Source: Spirilliplanes yamanashiensis
Lineage (GTDB): Bacteria > Actinomycetota > Actinomycetes > Mycobacteriales > Micromonosporaceae
Length of the DNA: 64,000 nt
Direction of reading: 5' to 3'
NCBI RefSeq assembly: GCF_016863475.1
Contig: NZ_BOOY01000007.1
Location: 1-64,000 of the forward strand
The notes under the pieces were generated by a model, which saw only the letters and a program-made list of their open reading frames with translations, did no database searches and was not told the origin of the DNA. A program made the position numbers and the translations under genes. Below are positions 16,880 through 25,198 of this stretch, in pieces. How positions within the stretch are numbered: position 1 is the stretch's first letter; every line of letters begins with the position of its first letter.

Positions 16880-17989
16880 GTGACCACCGACGGACGGCTG
16901 CGGCGGGCCCGGGCCCTGACCCTGGTGACGCTGGCGGTGAACGCCGCGTCCGGGCTGGTGCTGCCAGCCGTCGGCCTGTGGCGGGAGCCCGACCCGGTGT
17001 GGCGGGCGCTGGGCGCGGCGGGGGTGCTGCTGTTCGCGGTGGCGCACGGCGTGGCCCTGTACGGCGTCGCCACCCCGTGGCTGACCGCGGCGGCCCGCCG
17101 CCGGGGCCGGTGGGCGTTCGCGGCGGCGGCGGTGGCCTCCGTGCCGCTGGTCGCCCCGGCCGGCGCGGGCTGGCCGACGTGGGCGTGGCTGGGCGCCTCC
17201 GTCGTCGGCACGGCGTTCCTGCTCACCGGCCGGGCGGCCGCGCTGGCCGTGGTGGCGGTGACCGTCGCGGCCGGCGCCGTCCTCGGCGGCGGCGACCTGA
17301 CGCGGAACCTGGTGGTCACCGCCGGCGTCGGCCTGGGCATCGCCGCCGTGAACGGCCTGCAGGTGTGGTTCTGGGACCTGCTGCTGCAGGCCGACCGGGG
17401 CCGCGCCGCGCAGGCCCGGCTGGCCGCCACCGAGGAGCGGCTGCGCTTCGCGCGGGACGTGCACGACCTGCTCGGCCACAGCCTGTCGGTGATCGCGCTG
17501 AAGGCGGAGCTGGCGGCCCGCAGCGCCGACCCCGCTCAGGCGCGGCGGGAGGCGGCCGAGGTGCGCGAGCTGGCCGCGGCGGCGCTGGCCGAGCTGCGCG
17601 AGGTGGTGCACGGCTACCGCGCCGTGGACCTGCGCGAGCAGCTGGCGGCGATCGCCCAGGTGCTCACGTCGTCCGGGGTGCGGTGCACGGTGACCGCCCC
17701 GGACGGCGACCTGCCGGAGGCGGCGGCGGGCCCGCTGTCGGCGGTGCTGCGCGAGGCGAGCACGAACCTGCTGCGGCACAGCCGGGCCGCCTGGTGCGCG
17801 ATCGAGCTGACCGTGGACGGCGCCGGCTCGCGGCTGACCGTCACCAACGACGGCGCGGGCGAGGCGGTCGCCGACCGGCACAGCTCCGGCCTGCGTGGCC
17901 TGGCGGACCGGCTGGCCGAGGCGGGCGGCACGCTGAGGACCCGCACCGACGGTGACCGGTTCACCGTGGATGCGAGGATGCCCGGGTGA
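16880..17989 (+). CDS. NarL-family sensor histidine kinase
   Basis: A protein of 369 residues. The N-terminal half has about five membrane helices with short loops, so the signal is probably sensed within the membrane. A HisKA_3 dimerisation domain follows, with the phosphorylated His195 in RFARDVHDLLGHSLSV, then a compact HATPase domain with the N-box-like LREASTNLLRHS and the G-box GLRGLADRLAEAGG. The tail overlaps the regulator gene by four bases, so the two are translationally coupled. The family includes DesK-type membrane-state sensors; the actual signal is unknown. Confidence 0.92.
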   Translation: MTTDGRLRRARALTLVTLAVNAASGLVLPAVGLWREPDPVWRALGAAGVLLFAVAHGVALYGVATPWLTAAARRRGRWAFAAAAVASVPLVAPAGAGWPTWAWLGASVVGTAFLLTGRAAALAVVAVTVAAGAVLGGGDLTRNLVVTAGVGLGIAAVNGLQVWFWDLLLQADRGRAAQARLAATEERLRFARDVHDLLGHSLSVIALKAELAARSADPAQARREAAEVRELAAAALAELREVVHGYRAVDLREQLAAIAQVLTSSGVRCTVTAPDGDLPEAAAGPLSAVLREASTNLLRHSRAAWCAIELTVDGAGSRLTVTNDGAGEAVADRHSSGLRGLADRLAEAGGTLRTRTDGDRFTVDARMPG

Positions 17990-18591
17990 TCCGGGTGCTG
18001 CTGGCCGACGACGAGGAGCTCATCCGCGTGGCCGTCGCCGCGCTGCTCGACCTGGAACCCGACCTGGAGGTGGTGGCCCAGGCCGCCGACGGCCGGGCCG
18101 CCGTCGAGGCCGCCCTCGCCCACCGCCCCGACGTGGCGGTCGTCGACCTGCAGATGCCGCGCCTCGACGGCATGGGCGTCGCCGCGGAGCTGGCCCGCGC
18201 CCTGCCGGGCTGCGCGACGGTGATCCTGACCGGCCGCGGCCGCCCCGCGCACCTGCAGCGGGCGCTCGCCGCCGGCGCGAGGGGCTTCCTGGCCAAGGGC
18301 GCCCCGGGCGGCGCCCTCGCCGACGTGATCCGGCGGGTGCACGGCGGGGCCCGCTACGTCGACCCGGCCCTGGCGGCCGAGGCGCTGGCGCAGCCGGACT
18401 GCCCGCTCACCCCGCGCGAGCTGGAGGTCCTGCGCGCCGCCGAGCACGACACCCCGGTCGCGATGGTCGCCCGCCGCCTGCACCTGTCGCCCGGCACGGT
18501 CCGCAACCACCTGGCCGCCATCGTGACGAAGCTGGGCGTCCCGGGCCGCGCGGAGGCGATCCGCACGGCCCGGGACAACGGCTGGCTCTGA
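17986..18591 (+). CDS. NarL/LuxR-type response regulator
   Basis: A protein of 201 residues. The receiver domain is 1-120, with acidic residues DDE at 8-10 and the phosphoacceptor Asp54 in VVDLQMPRLDG. A LuxR-type DNA-binding domain follows (about 138-200), with LTPRELEVLRAAEHDTPVA and LHLSPGTVRNHLAAI as the recognition helix, and the usual end LGVPGRAEAIRTARDNGWL. It is the partner of the overlapping kinase gene and probably binds the inverted repeat at 16816. The stop is one base from the end of the converging GH92 gene. Confidence 0.94.
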   Translation: MIRVLLADDEELIRVAVAALLDLEPDLEVVAQAADGRAAVEAALAHRPDVAVVDLQMPRLDGMGVAAELARALPGCATVILTGRGRPAHLQRALAAGARGFLAKGAPGGALADVIRRVHGGARYVDPALAAEALAQPDCPLTPRELEVLRAAEHDTPVAMVARRLHLSPGTVRNHLAAIVTKLGVPGRAEAIRTARDNGWL

Positions 18592-18592
18592 G

Positions 18593-21500
18593 CTACAGCC
18601 GGGAGCACTGGCCGATCGGCAGGCCCCGCACCGTGTTCGGCAGGTCGTTGTCCGTCGGCGGCGGGGTGTTGCCCGCGCACGTCAGGATGCCGGTGATCGC
18701 GTTCGCGGCCACCAGCGGACCCCTGTTGCCGACCACGGTCAGGGCGCCCTTCACCGTGGACGCCTCGACCGTCGCCGTGCCGGTGGTGCCCGTGATCGTC
18801 ACCGGGCCGCTGACCGTGGTGCCCGCGACGACGACGTCGGACGCGCCGGTCGCGGTGATCGCCCCGGTGACCGTGGCGCCCGTGACGACCAGCGACGCGC
18901 CGCCGCTGACCGTCACCGAGCCGCGCACCGTGGCGCCCGGCGCGATGCACACCGAGCCGGAGCGGGCGGTCACCGAGCCGCGGTGGTCGCCGCTGATGCT
19001 GGTCGTGCACCCGGCGGGCGGCCGGGCCAGCAGCTCGACCTCGGCCAGGTTGACGTCCGTGGTGAACGTGAACCGGTAGTGGGCGTACCGGCCCGGCTTG
19101 GCGATCGTGAACGGCCGGGTCTGCAGCCGCCACGGGAACGCCTGCGCCGAGCGCTGGTCGATCGTCGCCCACGTGGCGCCGTCGTAGGAGCCCTCCAGCT
19201 TCCACGCCGACGGGTCGGCGCCGGCGGTGTCCGCGCTGGTGAGCGTGTACTGCTCGACCCGGCGCGGGGTGCCGGTGACGGCCAGCGCGACCGGTCCGGT
19301 GACCGCGGCGCGGGTCGCCGACGTGTCGTCCACCAGCGCCGCGGGGGCGCCGGTGGTGGCGATGTCACGCCGCGGGTTCGCCGGGGCGGAGCCCGTGGTG
19401 AGCGACGGCGGGGCGGCGTTCGCGCCGGTGCCCCACGACGACGGCTTCGGGCCCATCGTGAAGTCCAGCGTGGCCCCGTCGGCGATCGTGGCGTGCGGCA
19501 GCGACGTCGACGTGTGCGCCGTGCCGTCGATCGTCAGCGACTGCACGTACACGTTGGCGGGGCTGTTGTTGCGCGCGTTGACGACGATCTTCTTGCCGTT
19601 CTCCAGGTTGACGGTCGCCTTGGTGAACAGCGGCGAGCCGATCGCGTAGTTCGGGCTGCCCATCTGCAGCGGGTAGAAGCCGAGCGCGCTGAAGATGTAC
19701 CAGGCGGACATCTCGCCGTTGTCCTCGTCGCCGGCGTACCCCTGACCCAGCTCGCTGCCGAGGTAGAGCCGGTCGAGGATCTCCCGCACCGTTGCCTGCG
19801 TCTTCGCCGGCGAGCCTGCGAACGTGTACATGTACGGGATGTGGTGCGACGGCTGGTTGCTGTGGCCGTACTGGCCCATCCGGACGTCGCGCGCCTCCAG
19901 CATCTCGTGGATGACGCCGCCGTAGGAGCCGACGAACGTGGCGGTCTCGGGCGTGGCGAAGAACGTGTCGAGCTTCTTCTCCAGCCCCGCCCTCCCGCCG
20001 TACAGGTTGGCCAGGCCCTGGCCGTCCTGCGGGACGTGGAACGCCATGTTCCAGCCGTTGGTCTCGGTGTAGTCGTGGCCCCAGACCCGCGGGTCGTACT
20101 GCGCCGCCGGCACCCGCCACTGCCCGGCCGCCGTCCTGCCCTGGAAGAACTCGGCCTCCGGGTCGAACATGTTGACGTACTGGGTGGCCCGGTTGCGGTA
20201 GTAGGCCGCCTCCTCGCGGTAGCGGGCGGCGTCGGGGCCGCCCTTCGCGGCGAGCGCGGCCGCCATGTTGGCGATGCCGTAGTCGTTGATGTAGCCGTCC
20301 ATCGCCCACGACATGGCCTCGCCGGTGGCGTCGCTGGGCGTCCAGCCCTTGAACGGCGAGGTGTCGAAGCCCTTGCGCCCGACGTTGGCGTTGGGCGGCC
20401 GCACCGACGCGTTCTTCACCGCGGCGGCGTACGCGGCCTCCACGTCCACGTCGATGCCCTTGAGGTAGGCGTCGGCGAACGCGACGTCGGAGCTGGTGCC
20501 GACCATCAGGTTGGCGTAGCCGGGCGACGACCAGCGGGCGATCCACCCGCCGTCGCGGTACTGCTGCACGAACCCGTCCACCATCTCGGCGGCGGGGGTG
20601 GGGGTCAGCAGGGCGTACGCGGGCCAGGTGGTGCGGTAGGTGTCCCAGAACCCGTTGTTGACGTACACCTTGCCGTCGGCGATGACCGGGTTGGCGGCGC
20701 TGGTCGTCGACGACTGCACGGCGTGCTTCCACACCGGGGCCTGCGCCGTGCCGGTGTTCTCGTGCCCGGAGTTCGGGTAGAGGAACAGCCGGTACAGGTT
20801 GGAGTAGAGCGTGACGAGCTGGTCGTGGCTCGCCCCCTCCACCTCGACGGTGCGCAGCTTGGCGTTCCAGGCGGCCTCGGCGCGCCCGCGCACCGACTCC
20901 AGGGTGTCGCCGGCGGCGATCTCCAGGTCGAGGTTGTGCTTCGCCTGCTCGACGCTGATGAGCGACGTGGCGATGCGCAGGTTGACCGTCTTCGTGGCGG
21001 CGGTGTCCAGGGTGACGTAGCCGGTGGCGGGCCGGTTGCCCTGCGGCAGCAGGCCGCTCGCGGTGACCGGCCGGTCCAGGGTGGCGTACACGAACATCCG
21101 GGTGGCGCCGGTGGACAGGCCGCTGCGCACGTCGGACCAGCCGGTGACGACGCCGTTCGCGGCGTCGACGCTGAGCCCGGCGTTGGCGTCGACGTTGTCG
21201 AAGACCAGGTTGCCCGAGTCGCCGGTGAACGTGAACCGGAACAGCGCGGCGTGGTCCGTCGGCGCGATCTCGGTGCGGATGCCGTTGTCGAACGTGACGC
21301 CGTAGTAGTGCGCGGTGGCCGTCTCGTTGTCGTGCGAGAACGGCAGGGCCCGCTCGGCCCGGTTCGCCACCGGCGCGCCGCCGGCGCCCGGCATGACCTG
21401 GAACGTCTGCCGGTCACCCATCCACGGGCTGGGCTGGTGGCTGGCGGCGAACGCCTCCAGGCGCGGCCGGTTCTGCGCGTTGTTGCGCCGGTGCCACTCG

Positions 21501-22828
21501 TACAGCCAGCCGGTGGTGCCGGCGTCGGTCACCGGGGTCCAGAAGTTGAACCCGTGCGGCACGGCGGTGGCGGGGAAGTTGTTGCCGCGGGAGAACCCGC
21601 CCGAGGAGTGCGTGCCGCGGCGCGTCTCGACGTAGTCGGCGAGGCTCGCCTTCGGCTTCTCCGGGGCGGTCGCGGTGATCGCCAGGTCGTCGAACCAGGC
21701 GCGGAACGTGGTGGGGGCGCCGGTGCGCTCGTAGCCGACGAGGACGCGGGTGACCGTCTTGCCCTTCGCGACGCCGCCGATGCGGGCCCGCACCCGGTTC
21801 CACTGCTGCGCCGACAGCTTCTTCGCGGCGCCCTGGGCGGCCGGGCTGACGACGGTGCCGTGCTGGTCGACGGCCTTCAGCCCGGACAGGAAGGTGCCGT
21901 CGGAGAAGGCCAGGTCGACGGCGACGTGGGTGGCGGGGTAGCTGAGGTCGCCGGTGGTGAACTCGGGGAACACCAGGTAGGACAGCTCGGTGTCCGCGGT
22001 CACCGTGAGGTTCGTCTCGAAGACCCGGTTGTACGAGTACGCCCGGCCGTCGGCGGTCTGCCGGCCCGACACCTGGAACGCGGCGAGCCCGGTGTAGCCG
22101 ACCCGCGCCTTGGCGGCGGGGGCGCTGCCCGGGCCGCTGCCGGCCCGGCTGCGCATGGACCCGGCCGGCTGCGACGTGCCGCCGTCGGACAGCTGCCAGT
22201 CGGCGAGCTGGGTGAGGTCGCCGGAGCCGTGCGCGGTGATGTCCAGCCGGTAGTACCGGTACGCGCCGGGCGTGGCCACGTCGAACGTGCGCAGCTGGAA
22301 CCGCTCGGTGAACGCCTGCCCGGTCTGCCGGTCCACGTCGACCCAGGTGGTGCCGTCGGTGGAGCCGCGCAGCGTCCAGTCCTTCGGGTCGCGGGACGGG
22401 GCGTCGTTGGCCGAGGTCAGCGCGTAGCGGACCACGGTCACCGGCTCCCGCAGCGTGTACTGCGCCCAGCTCGCCGGGGTGTCGACCAGCCACTTGGTGG
22501 TCGGGTCGGCGTCGTTGAGGTTCTCCTTGCCCTCGTTGGCGTTCGGCTCCGCGTTCGCGGCGATCGCCGTCACCCGGTCGGCCACGCTGCCGGCGATGCC
22601 GGGGTCGGCGCCGCCGTCCACGCCGGCCGCGCGCGGCTCGCCGTCCGCACCCGTGTCCACGGTGTCGGTCCAGGTCGGCGGCGTGTCGGCCGCCTCGAAG
22701 GAGGTGCTGAAACCGGGCACGGCGGCGGGCGCCTCCGGCGGCGCCGCGAGCGCCGCGGTCGGCGGCAGCAGGGCGGCGGTGACGGCGGTGGCGACGGCGG
22801 CGCACAGCGCTGCCGGGGGGAGTCTCAT
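18593..22828 (-). CDS. secreted multidomain GH92 alpha-mannosidase with beta-solenoid tail
   Basis: A protein of 1411 residues with a signal peptide (cleavage near 30). In order: a discoidin-like (F5/8 C) carbohydrate-binding domain (about 80-215, with DPTTKWLVDTPASW); a jelly-roll module (about 240-385); the GH92 catalytic region (about 390-1130) with SRGNNFPATAVPHGF, WDTYRTTWPAYALL and DNGEMSAWYIFSALGFYP; a second discoidin-like domain (about 1160-1270); and a tail of 140 residues made of six 19-20-residue Gly/Thr/Val repeats. Known GH92 enzymes release mannose from N-glycans or mannan; the extra modules suggest an insoluble or cell-wall substrate. The ATG at 22828 follows GGAGGT. Its architecture differs from the first GH92 gene, so the two are not a recent tandem duplication. 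Confidence 0.92.
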   Translation of the reverse strand: MRLPPAALCAAVATAVTAALLPPTAALAAPPEAPAAVPGFSTSFEAADTPPTWTDTVDTGADGEPRAAGVDGGADPGIAGSVADRVTAIAANAEPNANEGKENLNDADPTTKWLVDTPASWAQYTLREPVTVVRYALTSANDAPSRDPKDWTLRGSTDGTTWVDVDRQTGQAFTERFQLRTFDVATPGAYRYYRLDITAHGSGDLTQLADWQLSDGGTSQPAGSMRSRAGSGPGSAPAAKARVGYTGLAAFQVSGRQTADGRAYSYNRVFETNLTVTADTELSYLVFPEFTTGDLSYPATHVAVDLAFSDGTFLSGLKAVDQHGTVVSPAAQGAAKKLSAQQWNRVRARIGGVAKGKTVTRVLVGYERTGAPTTFRAWFDDLAITATAPEKPKASLADYVETRRGTHSSGGFSRGNNFPATAVPHGFNFWTPVTDAGTTGWLYEWHRRNNAQNRPRLEAFAASHQPSPWMGDRQTFQVMPGAGGAPVANRAERALPFSHDNETATAHYYGVTFDNGIRTEIAPTDHAALFRFTFTGDSGNLVFDNVDANAGLSVDAANGVVTGWSDVRSGLSTGATRMFVYATLDRPVTASGLLPQGNRPATGYVTLDTAATKTVNLRIATSLISVEQAKHNLDLEIAAGDTLESVRGRAEAAWNAKLRTVEVEGASHDQLVTLYSNLYRLFLYPNSGHENTGTAQAPVWKHAVQSSTTSAANPVIADGKVYVNNGFWDTYRTTWPAYALLTPTPAAEMVDGFVQQYRDGGWIARWSSPGYANLMVGTSSDVAFADAYLKGIDVDVEAAYAAAVKNASVRPPNANVGRKGFDTSPFKGWTPSDATGEAMSWAMDGYINDYGIANMAAALAAKGGPDAARYREEAAYYRNRATQYVNMFDPEAEFFQGRTAAGQWRVPAAQYDPRVWGHDYTETNGWNMAFHVPQDGQGLANLYGGRAGLEKKLDTFFATPETATFVGSYGGVIHEMLEARDVRMGQYGHSNQPSHHIPYMYTFAGSPAKTQATVREILDRLYLGSELGQGYAGDEDNGEMSAWYIFSALGFYPLQMGSPNYAIGSPLFTKATVNLENGKKIVVNARNNSPANVYVQSLTIDGTAHTSTSLPHATIADGATLDFTMGPKPSSWGTGANAAPPSLTTGSAPANPRRDIATTGAPAALVDDTSATRAAVTGPVALAVTGTPRRVEQYTLTSADTAGADPSAWKLEGSYDGATWATIDQRSAQAFPWRLQTRPFTIAKPGRYAHYRFTFTTDVNLAEVELLARPPAGCTTSISGDHRGSVTARSGSVCIAPGATVRGSVTVSGGASLVVTGATVTGAITATGASDVVVAGTTVSGPVTITGTTGTATVEASTVKGALTVVGNRGPLVAANAITGILTCAGNTPPPTDNDLPNTVRGLPIGQCSRL
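18596..19015 (-). repeat. coding repeats: six-rung beta-solenoid-like tail of the GH92 enzyme
   Basis: The last 140 residues contain about six units of 19-20 residues, each beginning G-x-[VIL]-T-x-x-[GS] (GSVTARSG, GSVTVSGG, GAITATGA, GPVTITGT, GALTVVGN, GILTCAGN) and each continuing to a V-x-x-[TAS]-x-[VI] strand. Such short Gly-led repeats fold into right-handed beta-helices in polymer-forming and adhesin proteins. Two flanking Cys pairs (GCTT, SVCIA; TCAG, GQCSRL) may cap the ends. Confidence 0.6.
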
Positions 22829-22957
22829 CGAACCTCCACGACGATGGGCGGATCCGCGCACGCGGGCAGCGGATCACGCGCCCCCGCCGCGGCTGCGGTC
22901 ATCGTCACATCGCCGAATTTCGATGCGCAAGGTGTCGGCCCTGTTGCGGCCGCAACG

Positions 22958-23776
22958 TCACCGTTGCCGGACCACCAGCACGGGCGCCGGGGCGTGGTGC
23001 AGCACCTGGTGGCCGGTCGCGCCGAGCGTCAGGCCGGGGAAGCCGCCGGCGCCGCGGGCGCCCACCACGATCAGCTGCGCCCGGCGGGCGGCGTGCAGCA
23101 GGGCGGGCACGGCCGCCTGCGGCACCGCCACGGGCTCGGCGGTGACGCCCGGGTGCTTCTCCCGCCACACCGCCAGCGCGTCGTCGAGCGCCGCGGTCTC
23201 GCGCGCCACGTCGGCGTCGCCGGCGTCCGGGCCCAGCGCGCGCAGCACGCGCAGCGGGGCGTGCCGCTCGTCGGCCGTGTCGAACGCGGCGGCCAGGGCG
23301 GCGTCCGCGGCCGCCGAGCCGTCGACGCCGACCAGCACCGGCGCCCCGCGCCGCCCGGGCGCGGGCGGCCGCACCACGGCCACGGGGCAGGTGGCGTGCG
23401 CGGCCACGGTGGCGGCGACCGAGCCGAGCGAGGCGCCCGGCAGCCCGCCCAGGCCGCGGCGGCCGAGCACGACCAGGCGCGACCGCTCGCCCCGCTCGAC
23501 GAGCGTGGCGGCGACGGCGGCGGGCACCGCCTCGCGGGTCACCCGCACGCCCGGGTGCAGCCGGCCGGCGACGCCGACAGCCCGGTCGAGCAGCTGCTCC
23601 GCCCGGTACAGCGCGGGCACGTCCGGGCGCTCGTGCGGGCCGGGGGCGTCGTGCACCGGCCACGGCGAGACGAACAGCAGGTGGACTCCGGCGCCGGTGC
23701 GCCGGCCCTCCTCGAGCGCCCAGTCGACCGCCGCGTGCGCTCCCGGGGAGCCGTCGTACCCGACCGTGATCCGCAT
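22958..23776 (-). CDS. tandem universal stress protein
   Basis: A protein of 272 residues with two UspA domains (1-145 and 146-272). Each has the alpha/beta fold and the ATP-binding loop: VVLGRRGLGGLPGASLGS ends the first domain, and VVGARGAGGFPGLTLGAT the second; the starts ITVGYDGSPGAHAAV and VLVGVDGSAAADAAL are typical. Such proteins accumulate under hypoxia or starvation and bind ATP. The ATG at 23776 follows GGAAGG. It lies directly upstream of, and divergent from, the NAD kinase redox operon, which may be meaningful since Usp genes often belong to dormancy regulons. Confidence 0.93.
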   Translation of the reverse strand: MRITVGYDGSPGAHAAVDWALEEGRRTGAGVHLLFVSPWPVHDAPGPHERPDVPALYRAEQLLDRAVGVAGRLHPGVRVTREAVPAAVAATLVERGERSRLVVLGRRGLGGLPGASLGSVAATVAAHATCPVAVVRPPAPGRRGAPVLVGVDGSAAADAALAAAFDTADERHAPLRVLRALGPDAGDADVARETAALDDALAVWREKHPGVTAEPVAVPQAAVPALLHAARRAQLIVVGARGAGGFPGLTLGATGHQVLHHAPAPVLVVRQR

Positions 23777-24016
23777 GGCCGTCACCTTCCTCAGCGTTCC
23801 GGTACAGCCAACCGTCCCGGCGCCGTCCGCGGCATCGGCGGATGGCCCGGAACCGGACGGACGATCGGGGCGCTGCGCGAACCGGACAGGGGTACGCGTC
23901 CGGGGGACAACGGCCCGCGGAGTGCGTCGGTGCGACCCCGGGGCGCGCCCTCGCCACGGCGCGCGCGGCGTGCAAGGGTTGGGCGTCGGCCCGAACCCGG
24001 GGGAGGGACTGTTGCC

Positions 24017-25198
24017 GTGGGCATGATCCATGTGGTGGGGCTCGTGCTGCACCCGCGCCGCGACTGCGCGCCCGCCGTCGAGGCGATCCTGAGCTGGGCG
24101 GCCGACCGCGGCGCCACCGTGCTCGGCCTGCCCGAGGAGATCGGCCGCATCGACTGCGCCGCCGAGCCCGTCGGCGTCGACGAGCTGGTCGAGCGCTCGC
24201 ACCTGCTGGTCAGCCTCGGCGGCGACGGCACGATGCTGCGCACCATGCGCCTGGTCGAGGGCCGCAAGACGCCCGTGCTCGGCGTCAACGTGGGCCGGCT
24301 CGGCTTCCTCGCCGAGGTCGACCTGCCGGACCTGTCCGCCGCGCTGTCCGCGATCGACGACCACGCCTACACGATCGAGCCGCGCACGGCCGTGCGCACC
24401 GTGCTGCCCGACGGGCGCGAGGTCTCCGCGTTCAACGACATCGCGCTGGTCCGGGTGCCCGGCGACGGCCTCGCCGCCGTCGGCCTCACCGTCGAGGGCA
24501 AGAGCTTCGTCCGGTACGCCGCCGACGCCGTCATCGTGTCCACCCCGACCGGGTCCACGGCGTACAGCTTCTCGGCCGGCGGCCCGATCGTCTCGCCGAA
24601 GGTGGAGGGCCTGCTCGTCGGGCCCGCGTCGGCGCACTCGGCGTTCAACCGCATGCTGGTCATGTCGCCCGACGAGGAGCTGGTGCTGGAGGTGCTGCCC
24701 ACCTCCGGCCGGCTCGCCGTCGAGGTCGACGGCATCGTGCAGGCGCACGTCGAGGCCGGCCACCACCTGCGGGTCGAGCCGATCCCGGGCGCCGCCCGCG
24801 TCGTCCGCCTCGGCCGCACCACCTTCTACGAGCGGGCCCGGCGCAAGCTGCAGGTCGCGGGCAGCGCCCAGGTCGGCGCCGGCGACGCGGCCGACGCCAT
24901 GGTCGTCGACAGCTTCGAGCAGTCACGGTACGAGGTGCGCATCGGCGGCGAGCTGGCCGGCACCCTCGACTACCGGCGCCGCGACGGGTTCGTGGAACTG
25001 CTGCACACCGAGATCGACCGGACGTACGAGGGGCAGGGCCTCGGCGGCCGGCTGGCCGGGGGCGCCCTGCGCGCGCTGCGCGCCCGCGGCGAGAAGATCA
25101 CGGCGACCTGCCCGTACGTCATCGGCTATCTGGAACGCCATCCCGAGCACGCCGACCTGCTGGCGGCCCGGCCGGAGGGGACCACCGCGAATGGGTAA
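24017..25198 (+). CDS. nadK: NAD kinase fused to a small GNAT acetyltransferase domain
   Basis: A protein of 393 residues. Residues 1-285 are a complete NAD kinase, which makes NADP from NAD and ATP: GGDGTML (68-74), NVGRLGFL, SAFNDIALVR, and STPTGSTAYSFSAGG with its substrate-binding loop. After a short Ala/Gly linker, residues 299-393 form the compact GNAT domain of the YidJ/PF14542 type (VELLHTEIDRTYEGQGLGGRLA and TCPYVIGYLERHP), normally a free protein of about 95 residues. No stop, frame change or internal ribosome binding site separates the two, so this is a real fusion. The GTG at 24017 is preferred because GGGAGGG is eight bases upstream; an ATG at 24023 is the alternative. The end overlaps the next gene by eight bases. 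Confidence 0.92.
   Translation: MGMIHVVGLVLHPRRDCAPAVEAILSWAADRGATVLGLPEEIGRIDCAAEPVGVDELVERSHLLVSLGGDGTMLRTMRLVEGRKTPVLGVNVGRLGFLAEVDLPDLSAALSAIDDHAYTIEPRTAVRTVLPDGREVSAFNDIALVRVPGDGLAAVGLTVEGKSFVRYAADAVIVSTPTGSTAYSFSAGGPIVSPKVEGLLVGPASAHSAFNRMLVMSPDEELVLEVLPTSGRLAVEVDGIVQAHVEAGHHLRVEPIPGAARVVRLGRTTFYERARRKLQVAGSAQVGAGDAADAMVVDSFEQSRYEVRIGGELAGTLDYRRRDGFVELLHTEIDRTYEGQGLGGRLAGGALRALRARGEKITATCPYVIGYLERHPEHADLLAARPEGTTANG

Noticed and set aside
18983-24016. Giant plus-strand open frame running into the NAD kinase gene
   Set aside because: It is antisense to the GH92 and universal stress protein genes; only the part from 24017 has protein-family motifs and a ribosome binding site.
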